Assembly: GCF_000720765.1 (NCBI RefSeq)
Contig: NZ_JODC01000033.1
Coordinates: 36,552 to 100,551, forward strand
Origin: Streptomyces sp. NRRL S-646
GTDB taxonomy: Bacteria > Actinomycetota > Actinomycetes > Streptomycetales > Streptomycetaceae
Direction: 5' to 3'
DNA length: 64,000 nucleotides
Part shown: piece after piece, positions 17,487 through 30,137 of the stretch
Layout: each line of letters starts with the position of its first letter
Numbering within the stretch: the stretch's first letter is position 1
Notes under the pieces: generated by a model
What the model was told of the DNA's origin: nothing
Seen by the model: the letters and a program-made list of their open reading frames with translations, nothing else
Databases searched by the model: none
Translations under genes and position numbers: made by a program

Positions 17487-19025
17487 TTGCCCGGATCAGC
17501 GACAGATCACCGACGAAGGCGATTCCCGGCCGTGCTCCTGATCGCCCTGGCGATGGCCCTGGCCGCATTGGGCACACCGGCGTTCGCCACATCTCCGCGG
17601 ACCGGCACGCCCCCCGGGGCCCGTCCAACGGCGGTGAACGCCTCCGCGGCCGACGCGTCGCTGCCCTGCGACATCTATGCCGCGGGCGGAACGCCGTGTG
17701 TGACCGCGCACGCCACGACCAGGGCGCTCTTCGCGGCGTACAACGGGCCGCTGTACCAGATCCAGCGGTCCTCCGACCACAGCTACCGCGACATCGGGGT
17801 GCTCGCCGCGGGCGGGTACGCCGACGCCGCGTCCCAGGTGTCGTTCTGCGCGGGCACGTCGTGCACGATCACGAAGATCTACGACCAGACCGCCAAGCAC
17901 AACGACCTACCGATCTCCTGGGGCGGCTACTGGAAGGGTCCGGGTCCCAACGGGGCCGATGTCGGAGCGGACGCCATGGCCCTGCCGGTGACCGCGGCCG
18001 GCCACCAGGTCTTCGGCGTCAAGGTCACCCCTGGTGTCGGCTACCGGATCGACCACGCGAACGGCGTGGCCACCGGCTCCCAGCCCGAAGGCATCTACAT
18101 GGTGACCTCGTCGAACTACACGAACCAGTGGTGCTGCTTCGACTACGGAAGCGGCGAGAACTCCCACACCGACACCGGCAACGCCACCATGAACGCCATC
18201 TACTGGGGCAACGCCTGCTGGTTCAACGGCTGCACCGGCAGCGGTCCGTGGGTCGAGGCCGATCTCGAGAACGGCATGTTCCACACCAACACCGGCTCCA
18301 ACAAGGACCCCAACAACCAGGGCGTGCACTACCCGTTCGTCAGCGCGTGGCTGAAGAACAACGGCACCAGCAACTTCACGCTCAAGTACGGCAACGGTGC
18401 CGGCGGCGGGCTGACCACCACCTTCTCCGGCCCCCTGCCGAACGGCTACTCGCCGATGAAGGTCGACAGTTCCGTACTGCTCGGCACCGGCGGCGACAAC
18501 AGCCCCAACGGGGTCGGCGAGTTCTTCGAGGGCGCCATGACCGCGGGCTACCCCTCCGACGCCACCGAGAACGCCGTCCAGGCCGGCATCACCGCCGCAG
18601 GCTACGGGACGGGAAGCGGCGGGGGCGGCACGACGGGCGCGCTGCACGCGGTGGGCGCGGGCAGGTGCCTGGAGGTGCCGGGCGGATCCACGACGCCGGG
18701 CACACAGACTCAGATCCGGGACTGCACCGGAGCGGCGAACCAGTTCTGGTCCCAGAGCGCTTCCCACGAGCTGACCGTCTCGGTCGGCGGCAGCCGTCTG
18801 TGCCTGGACGCCTCAGGTCAGGGCACCAGCCCCGGCACCAAGGTCATCACCTGGACCTGCAACGGCCAGAGCAACCAGCAGTGGACGCTCAACGCCAACG
18901 GCACCATCACCAGCGCTCCTTCCGGGCTGTGCCTGGACGTGACGGGCGCCGCCACCGCCAACGGCACCCCCGTGCAGCTGTGGACCTGCAACGGCCAAAC
19001 CAACCAGAAATGGTCACTGAACTGA
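17487..19025 (+). CDS. Secreted GH54 alpha-L-arabinofuranosidase with C-terminal CBM13 (copy 3)
   Basis: A 512-residue exported enzyme. The start is taken as TTG 17487 because GAGGAGG sits just upstream and a normal signal peptide follows (RRRRFPAVLLIALAMALAAL). The GH54 domain opens PCDIYAAGGTPCVTAHATT. The likely nucleophile is Glu261 in ADLENGMF and the acid/base Asp337 in GTGGDNS, spaced 76 as in copy 1. The C-terminal ricin domain (GALHAVGAGRCLEVPGG onward) is of the same subtype as those of copy 1 and the GH27 enzyme. This is the third GH54 gene in 12 kb; the three catalytic domains are clearly diverged, suggesting different linkages or side chains rather than recent gene amplification. 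Confidence 0.87.
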   Translation: MPGSATDHRRRRFPAVLLIALAMALAALGTPAFATSPRTGTPPGARPTAVNASAADASLPCDIYAAGGTPCVTAHATTRALFAAYNGPLYQIQRSSDHSYRDIGVLAAGGYADAASQVSFCAGTSCTITKIYDQTAKHNDLPISWGGYWKGPGPNGADVGADAMALPVTAAGHQVFGVKVTPGVGYRIDHANGVATGSQPEGIYMVTSSNYTNQWCCFDYGSGENSHTDTGNATMNAIYWGNACWFNGCTGSGPWVEADLENGMFHTNTGSNKDPNNQGVHYPFVSAWLKNNGTSNFTLKYGNGAGGGLTTTFSGPLPNGYSPMKVDSSVLLGTGGDNSPNGVGEFFEGAMTAGYPSDATENAVQAGITAAGYGTGSGGGGTTGALHAVGAGRCLEVPGGSTTPGTQTQIRDCTGAANQFWSQSASHELTVSVGGSRLCLDASGQGTSPGTKVITWTCNGQSNQQWTLNANGTITSAPSGLCLDVTGAATANGTPVQLWTCNGQTNQKWSLN

Positions 19026-19090
19026 CCGGTGAGGCACCCGCGATCGACTCGGGGCGGCATCCCGACGCCGCCCCGACTCAGGAGGATCGG

Positions 19091-20923
19091 ATGAGGACGA
19101 GAGCGAGACCCGGCCGTCCGGCACCGCTGGCGGGCATCCTCCTGACACTCGTGCTGCCGCTGCTGTCGACGGCTCCGAGCCAGGCCGCCGCGGGCACGTC
19201 GCTGAGCGTCAACCTGGCGTCGCCCAAGGGGGCGTCGACCGGTGTGGGGGAGGGGTTCCTCTACGGCATCAGCGAAGACGGCAGTCGGCCCGTGGACCAG
19301 TTCCTGCAGCCGCTGGGGATCAACGCATTCCGCGGCGGCGGATGGTTCTCCGGCGGCTGGATCAAGGACGGCTACCAGTACGGCTCGGCCACCCGGGCCG
19401 ACCTCGACTCGATCGTCGCGCAGGCGAAACGGCTCACCCGGCCGCCGTACCACGCGCAGTACCAGGTGCTGGTCAGCGACATCTACGGCGCGAACGGCGG
19501 CCAGCCGTCGAACACGACGTACCCCTGCGACAACGGCAACTGCTCGAACTGGATCAGCTTCATCGACTCCACGGTGGGAGCGCTCCAGACCTCGGGCCTG
19601 ACGTTCTCCTACGACATCTGGAACGAGCCGGACATCTCTGCCTTCTGGACCCGGGGCGTCAACAGCGCTCAGTACTTCCAGATGTGGGACACCGCCTACC
19701 GGGAGATCCGGCGCATCGCGCCCGGGGCGCAGATCGTGGGGCCGTCCCTCGCGTTCACCCCGCAGCGCAACCCGGGTGAGTGGCAGGCCTGGCTCGCGCA
19801 TGTGAAGGCGGCCGGGACTGTACCGGACATGATCACCAGCCACAACGAGGGCGATGTCGACGATCCCGTCATCGTCGCGCAGCGCCTGCGCAACGCCCTG
19901 AGTTCGGCGGGCATCGGCGCGTTGCCGCTGTCCTCGAACGAGTACCAGCCGGCCGACCGGCAGACCGCCGGGGTGACGGCCTGGTACCTGGTACGGTTCG
20001 CGCAGTCCGGGTACAGCAACGCGATGCGCGGCAACTGGGTGTGCTGCGTCACCCCCAACCTGACGGGAGTCCTCACCCAGAGCGGGGGCAATTGGCAGCC
20101 GACCGGCAACTGGTGGGCGCTTCGGGACTACGCCGACATGACCGGCACCCTCGTCGACACCTCCGGCCAGGTCGGCTCCACGGCGATCGCGGCCTCCGAG
20201 GACTCCGCCAACAAACGCGCGGTCGCCGTCGTCGGCGACTCCAACGGCTACACCGGCGCCGCGTCCGTGACCTTCAACGGGCTGTCGTCCCTGCCCTGGC
20301 TGACGAACGCCTCAAGCGTGCACGTCACCGTCCACCGCATCCCGGACCAGGCACCGCTCGGTGCGCCACAGACCGTGTACGACCAGAACGTGAGCGCCTC
20401 GAGCGGCTCGATCAGCGTGCCGTTCACCTTCCAGGGCTCGCACGACGCGTTCGCCGTCTGCCTGACCCCTGCCTCGTCCGGCGGTGGGGGCTTCCCTGAC
20501 GGCTACCACCAACTCGCCGTCGCGAACAGCAACTTGTGCCTGGACGTGTACGGCAACTCCGGCAGCGATGGCGCCGCGATCGACCAGTGGACGTGCAACG
20601 GTCAGGGCAACCAGCAGTTCCGGTTCGTGCCGGCCTCGGGCGGCTACGGCGAACTGCGGGCCCAGAGCTCCGGCCAGGACGTGGCGGTCGCCGGCAGTTC
20701 CACGGCGGCAGGCACCCCGGACATCGTCCAACAGGCCCCCGGCACGGCGGCCAACGGCCTGTGGCTGCCGATGCGCCAGTCCGACGGCTCCTACGCGTTC
20801 CAGAACCGCAACAGCGGCCTGTGCCTGGACGTCTACGGCGCCGACAGCAACGCGGGCCAGCAACTCGATCAATGGCAGTGCAAGAACGCCCCGGGCACCA
20901 ACCAGGACTTCGTCGTCCGCTGA
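19091..20923 (+). CDS. Secreted GH39-like (clan GH-A) glycosidase with CBM13
   Basis: A 610-residue exported protein. Signal peptide about 1-31 (ending PSQAAAG), then a TIM-barrel glycosidase. The acid/base Glu179 lies in YDIWNEPDISAFWTRG and a probable nucleophile Glu284 in LPLSSNEYQPAD. The pattern (NEPD followed by a YFQMWDTAYREIRRIAP helix) is closest to GH39, but the nucleophile region is not the standard beta-xylosidase one. GH39 also includes an arabinogalactan-protein-acting enzyme from bifidobacteria, and that would suit this locus. The C-terminal ricin domain (about 478-610) closely matches that of the beta-helix protein. ATG 19091 follows GGAGG. Substrate unknown; the clan assignment is firmer than the family. 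Confidence 0.75.
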   Translation: MRTRARPGRPAPLAGILLTLVLPLLSTAPSQAAAGTSLSVNLASPKGASTGVGEGFLYGISEDGSRPVDQFLQPLGINAFRGGGWFSGGWIKDGYQYGSATRADLDSIVAQAKRLTRPPYHAQYQVLVSDIYGANGGQPSNTTYPCDNGNCSNWISFIDSTVGALQTSGLTFSYDIWNEPDISAFWTRGVNSAQYFQMWDTAYREIRRIAPGAQIVGPSLAFTPQRNPGEWQAWLAHVKAAGTVPDMITSHNEGDVDDPVIVAQRLRNALSSAGIGALPLSSNEYQPADRQTAGVTAWYLVRFAQSGYSNAMRGNWVCCVTPNLTGVLTQSGGNWQPTGNWWALRDYADMTGTLVDTSGQVGSTAIAASEDSANKRAVAVVGDSNGYTGAASVTFNGLSSLPWLTNASSVHVTVHRIPDQAPLGAPQTVYDQNVSASSGSISVPFTFQGSHDAFAVCLTPASSGGGGFPDGYHQLAVANSNLCLDVYGNSGSDGAAIDQWTCNGQGNQQFRFVPASGGYGELRAQSSGQDVAVAGSSTAAGTPDIVQQAPGTAANGLWLPMRQSDGSYAFQNRNSGLCLDVYGADSNAGQQLDQWQCKNAPGTNQDFVVR

Positions 20924-20969
20924 CACCGCACCCGACGCGGACACCTCCGACCTGCGAAAGGAACCCACC

Positions 20970-23123
20970 GTGTCAGCATTCAGACGGCTGCTGCGGCGCC
21001 TGCGCGCCTCGACGGCCCTGCTCACGGGCCTCGTCCTGGCCGTCGGCGGCCTCGTGGGCACTACCGCCGCTCCCGCCCAGGCCGCCACGTCCATCACCGT
21101 CAACGGCACCTCCGGCGGCCGGACCTTCGACGGCGTCGGCGCGATCAGCGGCGGAGGCGGCAACAGCAGACTCCTGATCGACTATCCCGAACCCCAGCGC
21201 GGCCAGATCCTCGACTACCTCTTCCGGCCCGGCTACGGCGCCTCCCTGCAGATCCTCAAGGCCGAGATCGGCGGGGACACCAACTCCACCTCCGGAGCCG
21301 AACCCAGTCACCAGCACACCCGCTCCGACCTCAACTGCGACCGGGGCTACGAATGGTGGCTGATGGAGCAGGCCAAGGCCCGCAACCCGAACATCAAGCT
21401 GTACGGGCTCGCCTGGGGCGCGCCCGGCTGGATCGGCGGCGGGAACTTCTGGTCCACCGACATGATCAACTATCTGGTCTCATGGCTGGGCTGCGCCAAA
21501 CAGCACGGACTCGGCATCGACTACCTCGGTGGCTGGAACGAGCGAGGCTACAACGTCTCCTGGTACGAGCAGCTGCGCAGCGCGCTCAACAGCAACGGCT
21601 ACGGCAGCGTCAAGATCGTCGCGGCCGACTCGGACTGGGCCGTGGCGAACGACGTCGACTCCAACCCGGCGTTCGCCGCAGCGGTGAACGTCATCGGCAC
21701 GCACTACCCCTGTGGCTACCGTTCCTCCCAGTCCACCTGCTCGGTGCCGTCGGCCGCCACCTCGTCCGGCAAGCAGCTGTGGGCCAGCGAGAACGGCTCG
21801 GACGACTACAACGCGGGAGCCCCGGCCGTGGCCCGCGGCATCAACCGCGGATACATCGACGGCCGGATGACCGCGTACCTCAACTGGCCGGTGGTCGCCG
21901 CGATCACCCCGAACCTGCCGTACCCCACCATGGGACTCGCCCTCGCCTCGCAGCCGTGGTCCGGGCACTACGCGATCGGCAAGAACACCTGGGTGATGGC
22001 GCACACCAGCCAGTTCACCGCTCCCGGGTGGCAGTACCTCGACGCCTCCAGCGGCTACATCGGCGGCAACCGGAACAACGGCAGCTACGTCTCGCTGAAG
22101 TCCACGAACAACTCCGACTACTCCACGGTCATCGAGACGATGGATGCCGGCAGCGCCCAGACGCTGAACTTCAACGTCACCGGAGGGCTGTCCACCGGAA
22201 CCGTCCACGTCTGGTCGACCGACGTCAACTCCGGCAACCCGGCCGACTATTTCGTGCAAGCCACGGACATCACACCGTCGGGCGGCGGCTTCAGCCTGAC
22301 CGTGCAGCCCCACCGCATATACACCCTGACCACCACGACCGGTCAGGGCAAGGGCACCGCCACCGGCCCCGCCCAGGGCGCGATGAGCCTGCCGTACAGC
22401 GACTCCTTCGACGGCTACGCCACCGGCACCGAGGCGAAGTACCTCATGGACTGGCAGGGCGCCTTCGAGGTGGCGGGCTGCGGCGGCGGCCGCAGCGGCA
22501 GGTGCGTGCGCCAGATGAGCCCGCAGAAACCGATCACCTGGGACGCGTTGTCCGATCCGCACGCCCTGCTCGGTGACGTGGGCTGGAGCAACTACACCGT
22601 CTCGTCCGACGTGCTGCTCGAACAGCCGGGATACGCTGAGCTGATCGGCCGCGCGAACGGGCAGGACTACAACAGCACCGGAGGACTCAACGCCTACCAC
22701 CTGCGGGTGAGTGACACCGGAGCCTGGTCGATCCTGAACTCCAACACCAACGGCACCGTCTCCACCCTCGCCCGTGGCACGACCACGGCGCTGGGCACCA
22801 ACCGGTGGCACACCCTGGCGCTGACCTTCTCCGGCAGCACCATCACCGCCGTCATCGACGGCTCCACGGTCGGTTCCGTCAACGACCGCACCTGGGCCGG
22901 CGGACAGGTCGGCTACGCGACCAGCCAGGGCGAGACGGCACAGTTCGACAACCTGTCCCTCACGCCCGGCAGCGGCGGAACCGGCGGCGGCACGACCGCC
23001 ACGATCGTCGGGGCCGCCTCCGGCCGGTGTGTGGACGTACCGAACCAGTCGCAGACGTCCGGTACCCAGGTGGAGCTGTGGACCTGCACCGGCGCCGGCA
23101 ACCAGAAGTGGACGCGCAACTGA
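20970..23123 (+). CDS. Secreted GH59 galactocerebrosidase-like enzyme with a truncated CBM13
   Basis: A 717-residue exported protein clearly homologous to animal galactocerebrosidase. FDGVGAISGGGGNSRLLIDY, PEPQRGQILDYLF, EPSHQHTRSD, RGYEWWLMEQAKARNPNI and PWSGHYAIGKNTWVMAHTSQ match human GALC segments. The acid/base is Glu191 in GGWNERGYN and the nucleophile Glu274 in WASENGSDD. A lectin-like sandwich (about 470-665) follows, as in GALC, and then a single ricin repeat of about 41 residues ending NQKWTRN. The start is GTG 20970 with a signal peptide ending APAQAA. It should hydrolyse beta-galactosides; in this context a galactan side chain or plant galactolipid is more likely than galactosylceramide, but that is inference. 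Confidence 0.85.
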   Translation: MSAFRRLLRRLRASTALLTGLVLAVGGLVGTTAAPAQAATSITVNGTSGGRTFDGVGAISGGGGNSRLLIDYPEPQRGQILDYLFRPGYGASLQILKAEIGGDTNSTSGAEPSHQHTRSDLNCDRGYEWWLMEQAKARNPNIKLYGLAWGAPGWIGGGNFWSTDMINYLVSWLGCAKQHGLGIDYLGGWNERGYNVSWYEQLRSALNSNGYGSVKIVAADSDWAVANDVDSNPAFAAAVNVIGTHYPCGYRSSQSTCSVPSAATSSGKQLWASENGSDDYNAGAPAVARGINRGYIDGRMTAYLNWPVVAAITPNLPYPTMGLALASQPWSGHYAIGKNTWVMAHTSQFTAPGWQYLDASSGYIGGNRNNGSYVSLKSTNNSDYSTVIETMDAGSAQTLNFNVTGGLSTGTVHVWSTDVNSGNPADYFVQATDITPSGGGFSLTVQPHRIYTLTTTTGQGKGTATGPAQGAMSLPYSDSFDGYATGTEAKYLMDWQGAFEVAGCGGGRSGRCVRQMSPQKPITWDALSDPHALLGDVGWSNYTVSSDVLLEQPGYAELIGRANGQDYNSTGGLNAYHLRVSDTGAWSILNSNTNGTVSTLARGTTTALGTNRWHTLALTFSGSTITAVIDGSTVGSVNDRTWAGGQVGYATSQGETAQFDNLSLTPGSGGTGGGTTATIVGAASGRCVDVPNQSQTSGTQVELWTCTGAGNQKWTRN

Positions 23124-23175
23124 TCCGGCGACTGCCTAGATCACCCACCCCCGTCAATGACCTGAGAGGTTCCGC

Positions 23176-26539
<3,364 letters not shown>

Positions 26540-26549
26540 CCCACCGGGC

Positions 26550-26577
26550 GCCAGGCACGTCATCGTGCGGGCCTGGC
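26550..26577 (+). terminator. Hairpin ending the glycosidase cluster
   Basis: GCCAGGC (26550-26556) can pair with GCCTGGC (26571-26577), enclosing a further stem GCACG-TCAT-CGTGC (26555-26568). It lies ten bases after the last esterase gene. Confidence 0.55.
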
Positions 26578-26647
26578 CCCGCGGCTCCTGGCGGCGGAAG
26601 CGGGCGTGGACAGCCACAGCCACCCCGGCGGCGTTAGGCTCCGGAAC

Positions 26648-27103
26648 ATGCGGATCTCCGTCTCCTCGGACATGGACGAACACGTGGCGCGCTCGCTCGT
26701 CGCGGAACTGAACAGGCGCGGCCACGAGGTCGTTCCCCACGGGGCGCTGAGCCCCGGGGACGACCCCCAGTGGGCCGCGTGCTCCCAGGCCGCGGCCCGC
26801 GAGGTCGCCGAGGGGACCGCCGACCAGGCGGTCGTGTGCTGCTGGACCGGCACGGGCGCGTCCATCGCCGCCAACAAGGTGCCCGGCGTACGGGCCGCCC
26901 TGTGCACCGACGCGTACACGGCGGACGGCGCCCGCCGCTGGAACGACGCCAATGTGCTGGCGCTGAGCCTGCGACTGACGTCCGAGGCGCTGCTCAGGGA
27001 GATCCTCGACGCCTGGTTCGCCGCCTCGGCCAGCGAGGACGCCGAGGACCGGGCGAACGTGGAGCTCGTGGGACGGCTCGACGTCGGCAGGAGCACCAAC
27101 TGA
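26648..27103 (+). CDS. RpiB/LacA-LacB-family sugar-phosphate isomerase
   Basis: A 151-residue cytoplasmic protein of the RpiB/LacAB family. The N-terminal MRISVSSDMDEHVARSLVAE replaces the usual IAIGSDHAG-type opening. The active-site loop is VVCCWTGTGASIAANKVPGV, keeping the catalytic Cys of the family CGTGxG motif but with Trp in place of the first Gly. RAALCTDAYTADGARRWNDA matches the standard RAALCxDxxxAxxxRxHNDA, except that the usual His is Trp. These two Trp changes suggest an altered substrate. The ATG at 26648 starts at the first conserved strand. It follows the cluster terminator, so it is probably a separate unit. Function in ribose, allose or galactose phosphate metabolism is not decidable. 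Confidence 0.78.
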   Translation: MRISVSSDMDEHVARSLVAELNRRGHEVVPHGALSPGDDPQWAACSQAAAREVAEGTADQAVVCCWTGTGASIAANKVPGVRAALCTDAYTADGARRWNDANVLALSLRLTSEALLREILDAWFAASASEDAEDRANVELVGRLDVGRSTN

Positions 27104-27114
27104 ACGGCACCCCC

Positions 27115-27144
27115 TTGCTTACTTCAATAAAGGCGCTTTAGTTT
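27115..27144 (+). promoter_or_regulatory. Promoter of psuK, probably giving a leaderless mRNA
   Basis: TTGCTT (27115-27120) and TAGTTT (27139-27144) fit -35 and -10 boxes with an 18-bp spacer. A start about seven bases beyond the -10 box would fall at the ATG at 27152. No ribosome binding site is seen before that ATG, which supports a leaderless transcript. Confidence 0.55.
27128..27140. promoter_or_regulatory. Palindromic operator candidate between the psuK -35 and -10 boxes
   Basis: TAAAG-GCG-CTTTA is a perfect 5-bp inverted repeat in an unusually AT-rich stretch, placed in the promoter spacer where a bound protein would block RNA polymerase. The HTH domain fused to PsuK could be its ligand. 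Confidence 0.45.
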
Positions 27145-27151
27145 AGTCAGC

Positions 27152-28303
27152 ATGATGTTGACCCAGCGGGAGCGCGAGATCATCGCGCTGCTGCGCCGAG
27201 ACCCGCTGGCCGGGCCGCAGGCGATCGCCGACGCCCTCGGCAGCACCCGGGCCGCGGTGAACGTGCACCTGTCCAACCTGGGCAAGAAGGGCGCCATCCT
27301 CGGCCGCGGCTACATCCTCCGCGAGGAGAACGCCGTGGTGGTCGTCGGCGGGGCCAACGTCGATGTGAAGGTACGCAGTCTCGCCCCCGTACGGCAGCGG
27401 ACCAGCAACCCGGGGCGGGCCGGCACCACCGCGGGCGGTGTGGGCCGCAACATCGCGGAGAACCTGGCGCGGCTGGGCACCCCGACCCATCTGATCGCCG
27501 CCGTCGGCCGGGACGCGGCGGGCGAGCGGCTCCTCGCCGAGACCGCGGCGGCCGGGGTGCGCCTCGACCACGTGCACCGCAGCGCCCACCCGACAGGGAC
27601 ATACACGGCGGTCCTCGACGCCGACGGAGACCTGGTCGTGGCGGTCGCCGACATGGCGGCCACCGAAGCTCTGGCGCCCGAGGACCTGCACCCGGCCCGC
27701 GAGCTGATCGCCCACGCCGACATGCTGGTCCTGGACGGCAATCTGCCCGCCGAGCTGCTGGCCCACGCGATGGACATGGCGCAGCCCGCCGCCATACCGG
27801 TGGTGATCGACCCGGTCAGCGCCCCCAAGGCGGCCCTGCTCGGGCCGCTGCTCACCGCTCGCCGCCCGGTCTTCGCCCTGACACCGAACCTCGACGAACT
27901 GCGCGCCCTCCTCGGGCACCCCATCGGCGACAGCGAGGCCGACGTGACGGCCGCCGCCGACACGCTGCACACCCGCGGGGTTCGCCATGTGTGGGTACGG
28001 CTCGGGGCGCGCGGCAGCGTGCTGAGCACCGCGGGCGAGGAGGCGACCTTGCTGCCCGCGCCGCCCGCCGAGGTCGTCGACGTCACCGGCGCCGGGGACG
28101 CGATGCTCGCCGCGTTCGTCCACGCCCTGCTGGCCGGAGGCGACCCGGTGGACGCCGCCCGCTACGGACACGCGGCCGCGGCCCTGACGGTGCAGAGCCC
28201 GGCGACGGTGCGCCCCGACCTGACCCCGCGTCTGATCGAGGACGCGCTGACCGACCCGACCGAACCGAACGACCTGAACGATCCGATGCGGAGCCAGAGA
28301 TGA
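27152..28303 (+). CDS. psuK: Pseudouridine kinase, PfkB family, with N-terminal HTH
   Basis: A 383-residue protein that should phosphorylate pseudouridine to pseudouridine 5'-phosphate. Residues 1-52 form a winged helix ([34 protein letters not shown]). The PfkB domain starts [13 protein letters not shown], contains [16 protein letters not shown] and ends with the catalytic/anion-hole motif [23 protein letters not shown]-PfkB fusions of this kind are known next to psuG genes. Its stop overlaps the psuG start as ATGA, so the two enzymes are translationally coupled. The HTH may make it autoregulatory through the palindrome in its promoter. ATG 27152 is used; ATG 27155 is an alternative. Confidence 0.88.
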   Translation: MMLTQREREIIALLRRDPLAGPQAIADALGSTRAAVNVHLSNLGKKGAILGRGYILREENAVVVVGGANVDVKVRSLAPVRQRTSNPGRAGTTAGGVGRNIAENLARLGTPTHLIAAVGRDAAGERLLAETAAAGVRLDHVHRSAHPTGTYTAVLDADGDLVVAVADMAATEALAPEDLHPARELIAHADMLVLDGNLPAELLAHAMDMAQPAAIPVVIDPVSAPKAALLGPLLTARRPVFALTPNLDELRALLGHPIGDSEADVTAAADTLHTRGVRHVWVRLGARGSVLSTAGEEATLLPAPPAEVVDVTGAGDAMLAAFVHALLAGGDPVDAARYGHAAAALTVQSPATVRPDLTPRLIEDALTDPTEPNDLNDPMRSQR

Positions 28304-29256
28304 CCACGCCCACCCCCGCCCCGACCCCCGCGACCCCCGTCCCGCACCCGCGTCTCGTGCTGACCGACGAGGTCCGCGAGGCGCTGCGCGACGGGCGTCC
28401 CGTCGTGGCGCTGGAGTCGACGATCATCAGCCACGGCATGCCGTACCCGCAGAACGTGCAGATGGCCGTGGAAGTCGAGCAGATCATCCGCGACGGCGGC
28501 GCCGTCCCCGCGACGATCGCCGTCCTGCACGGCCGTCCCCACATCGGGCTGACCCAGGCGGACCTGGAACTCCTCGCGACGGCGCCGGACGTCACCAAGG
28601 CCAGCGTCCGCGACCTCGCTTACGTCATCGCGCGGGGCACTCACGGCGCGACGACCGTCGCCGCGACCATGCGGCTGGCCGCGCTCGCCGGAATCCGTAC
28701 CTTCGTCACCGGAGGCATCGGCGGTGTGCACCGTGGCGCGCCGACGACGTTCGACATCAGCGCCGACCTGACGGAACTGGCCGCGACCGGCGTCGCGGTG
28801 ATCAGCGCGGGCGTCAAGAGCATCCTCGACATCGGCCTGACCCTGGAGACGCTGGAGACCCTCGGCGTGCCGGTTCTGACCTACGGCACGGACGAGTTCC
28901 CGGCGTTCTACTCGCGCCGCAGCGGCTTCACCTCGCCCATGCGCGTGGACTCGCCCGCCGAGATCGCCGCCGTGATGCACGCCCGCTGGGATCTCGGCAT
29001 CCCCGGCGGCGTCAGCATCGCCAACCCGGTGCCCGAGGACGAGGAGGTCCCGGCCGAGCGCATGGACGGCGTCATCGCCCAGGCCCTGGCCGAGATGGAC
29101 AAGGCCGGCATCACCGGCAAGGACACCACCCCCTACCTCCTCGGCCGGATCGTGGAGCTCACCGGCGGCGAGAGCCTGCGCACCAACATCGCGCTGGTCA
29201 AGAACAACGCCCGGCTCGGTGCGCGCATCGCCGTCGAGTACGCCAAGCTCGGCTGA
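28300..29256 (+). CDS. psuG: Pseudouridine-5'-phosphate glycosidase
   Basis: A 318-residue cytoplasmic enzyme that breaks the C-C glycosidic bond of pseudouridine 5'-phosphate to uracil and ribose 5-phosphate. Highly conserved family blocks are present: [67 protein letters not shown] and [20 protein letters not shown]. The [10 protein letters not shown] segment is also typical. The N-terminus has a short Pro/Thr-rich extension that is not in the Escherichia coli protein. It overlaps psuK by four bases. No pseudouridine transporter gene is adjacent. Confidence 0.95.
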   Translation: MTTPTPAPTPATPVPHPRLVLTDEVREALRDGRPVVALESTIISHGMPYPQNVQMAVEVEQIIRDGGAVPATIAVLHGRPHIGLTQADLELLATAPDVTKASVRDLAYVIARGTHGATTVAATMRLAALAGIRTFVTGGIGGVHRGAPTTFDISADLTELAATGVAVISAGVKSILDIGLTLETLETLGVPVLTYGTDEFPAFYSRRSGFTSPMRVDSPAEIAAVMHARWDLGIPGGVSIANPVPEDEEVPAERMDGVIAQALAEMDKAGITGKDTTPYLLGRIVELTGGESLRTNIALVKNNARLGARIAVEYAKLG

Positions 29257-29272
29257 GACCGCGCCGCGGCTC
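29255..29272. terminator. Small hairpin between convergent psuG and the LysR gene
   Basis: GAG and CCGC (29255-29262, with one bulged A) pair with GCGG and CTC (29266-29272) around a three-base loop. It overlaps both stop regions and could end transcription from either side. Confidence 0.4.
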
Positions 29273-30113
29273 ACAGACTCCACAGCGCCGCCACCAGCGG
29301 CCGCCGCAGATCCGCCCGCCGTACGCACAGCCCGATCGGGAACGGCTCCGGCGGCGGATCTGCGGGAACCACCGCCAGCCGGTCCCGCACCGCACTGTGC
29401 TCCAGTACGAGCCGCGGGACCACGCCCGTGCCGCAGCCCAGGGCGACAAGCGTCAACAGCCCCTCGTGGCCGTCCGGTTCACAGGCCACCTCCGGTCGCA
29501 TGCCGCGGGTGCGGAACCAGCGGTCGGCGGCCTCGCGGACGAGCCCGCGATGGGGAAGGACGAACGGGCCGTCGAGACCGGGGTCCGGGCGGTCCCGTGC
29601 GGTGACAAGGACCAGTTCGGTGACCGCGACGGTACGGCTCACCAGTCCCTCCGGCAGCCGCGCCGGGATCCCTGCCACGGCCACGTCGACCTCGCCCTCG
29701 TCGAGCCGGGCCAGTGCGGCCGCCGCGTCACCGGTGCGCAGGTCGAGCAGGACCTGGGGGTGGGCGGTCCGGAAGGGGGTCAACAGGTCGGGCAGCAGCG
29801 CCTGGCAGGCGGTCACCGTGGCGAACACCGCCAGTCGGCCGGTGAGTTGGGCCGGATCGGGATGCTCCTCGCGGTAGGAGCGCCACAACTCCAGTGCCTG
29901 CACGGCGTATTCGCGAAAGCGGTGCCCCTCCGCAGTCAGCGACACGCCGCGCGGCCCGCGCTCGAACAGCCGGTGCCCGAGATCGGTCTCCAGGCGCTGC
30001 ACCGTGCGGGTCAGCGTCGCCGGGCTGACATGGCAGTCGAGGCTCGTCCGCCCGAAGTTCAGCGTCTGCGCCAGATGCAGAAAAAGACGCAGCTCCCGAT
30101 GGTCGTCCCGCAC
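29271..30113 (-). CDS. ilvY: LysR-family regulator divergent from ilvC (IlvY-like)
   Basis: A 280-residue LysR regulator. The N-terminal HTH (about residues 5-62) reads LRLFLHLAQTLNFGRTSLDC then SPATLTRTVQRLETDLGHRL, closely resembling IlvY proteins. The rest is a periplasmic-binding-type effector domain (TGRLAVFATVTACQALLPD onward). GTG 30113 follows an AGG ribosome site at six bases. It is transcribed away from ilvC with 87 bp between the start codons, as in the enterobacterial ilvY-ilvC pair, where IlvY activates ilvC in response to acetolactate or acetohydroxybutyrate. The same role here is inferred from arrangement and similarity. Confidence 0.8.
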   Translation of the reverse strand: MRDDHRELRLFLHLAQTLNFGRTSLDCHVSPATLTRTVQRLETDLGHRLFERGPRGVSLTAEGHRFREYAVQALELWRSYREEHPDPAQLTGRLAVFATVTACQALLPDLLTPFRTAHPQVLLDLRTGDAAAALARLDEGEVDVAVAGIPARLPEGLVSRTVAVTELVLVTARDRPDPGLDGPFVLPHRGLVREAADRWFRTRGMRPEVACEPDGHEGLLTLVALGCGTGVVPRLVLEHSAVRDRLAVVPADPPPEPFPIGLCVRRADLRRPLVAALWSL

Positions 30114-30137
30114 CCGTGACCTCGCTCTTTCACTTCG

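Noticed and set aside
17456..20923. Apparent 1,155-codon fusion running through the third GH54 gene into the GH39-like gene
   Set aside because: Only the last 610 codons make sense. The first part is the wrong frame of the GH54 gene, and a clear GGAGG plus ATG with a signal peptide starts at 19091.
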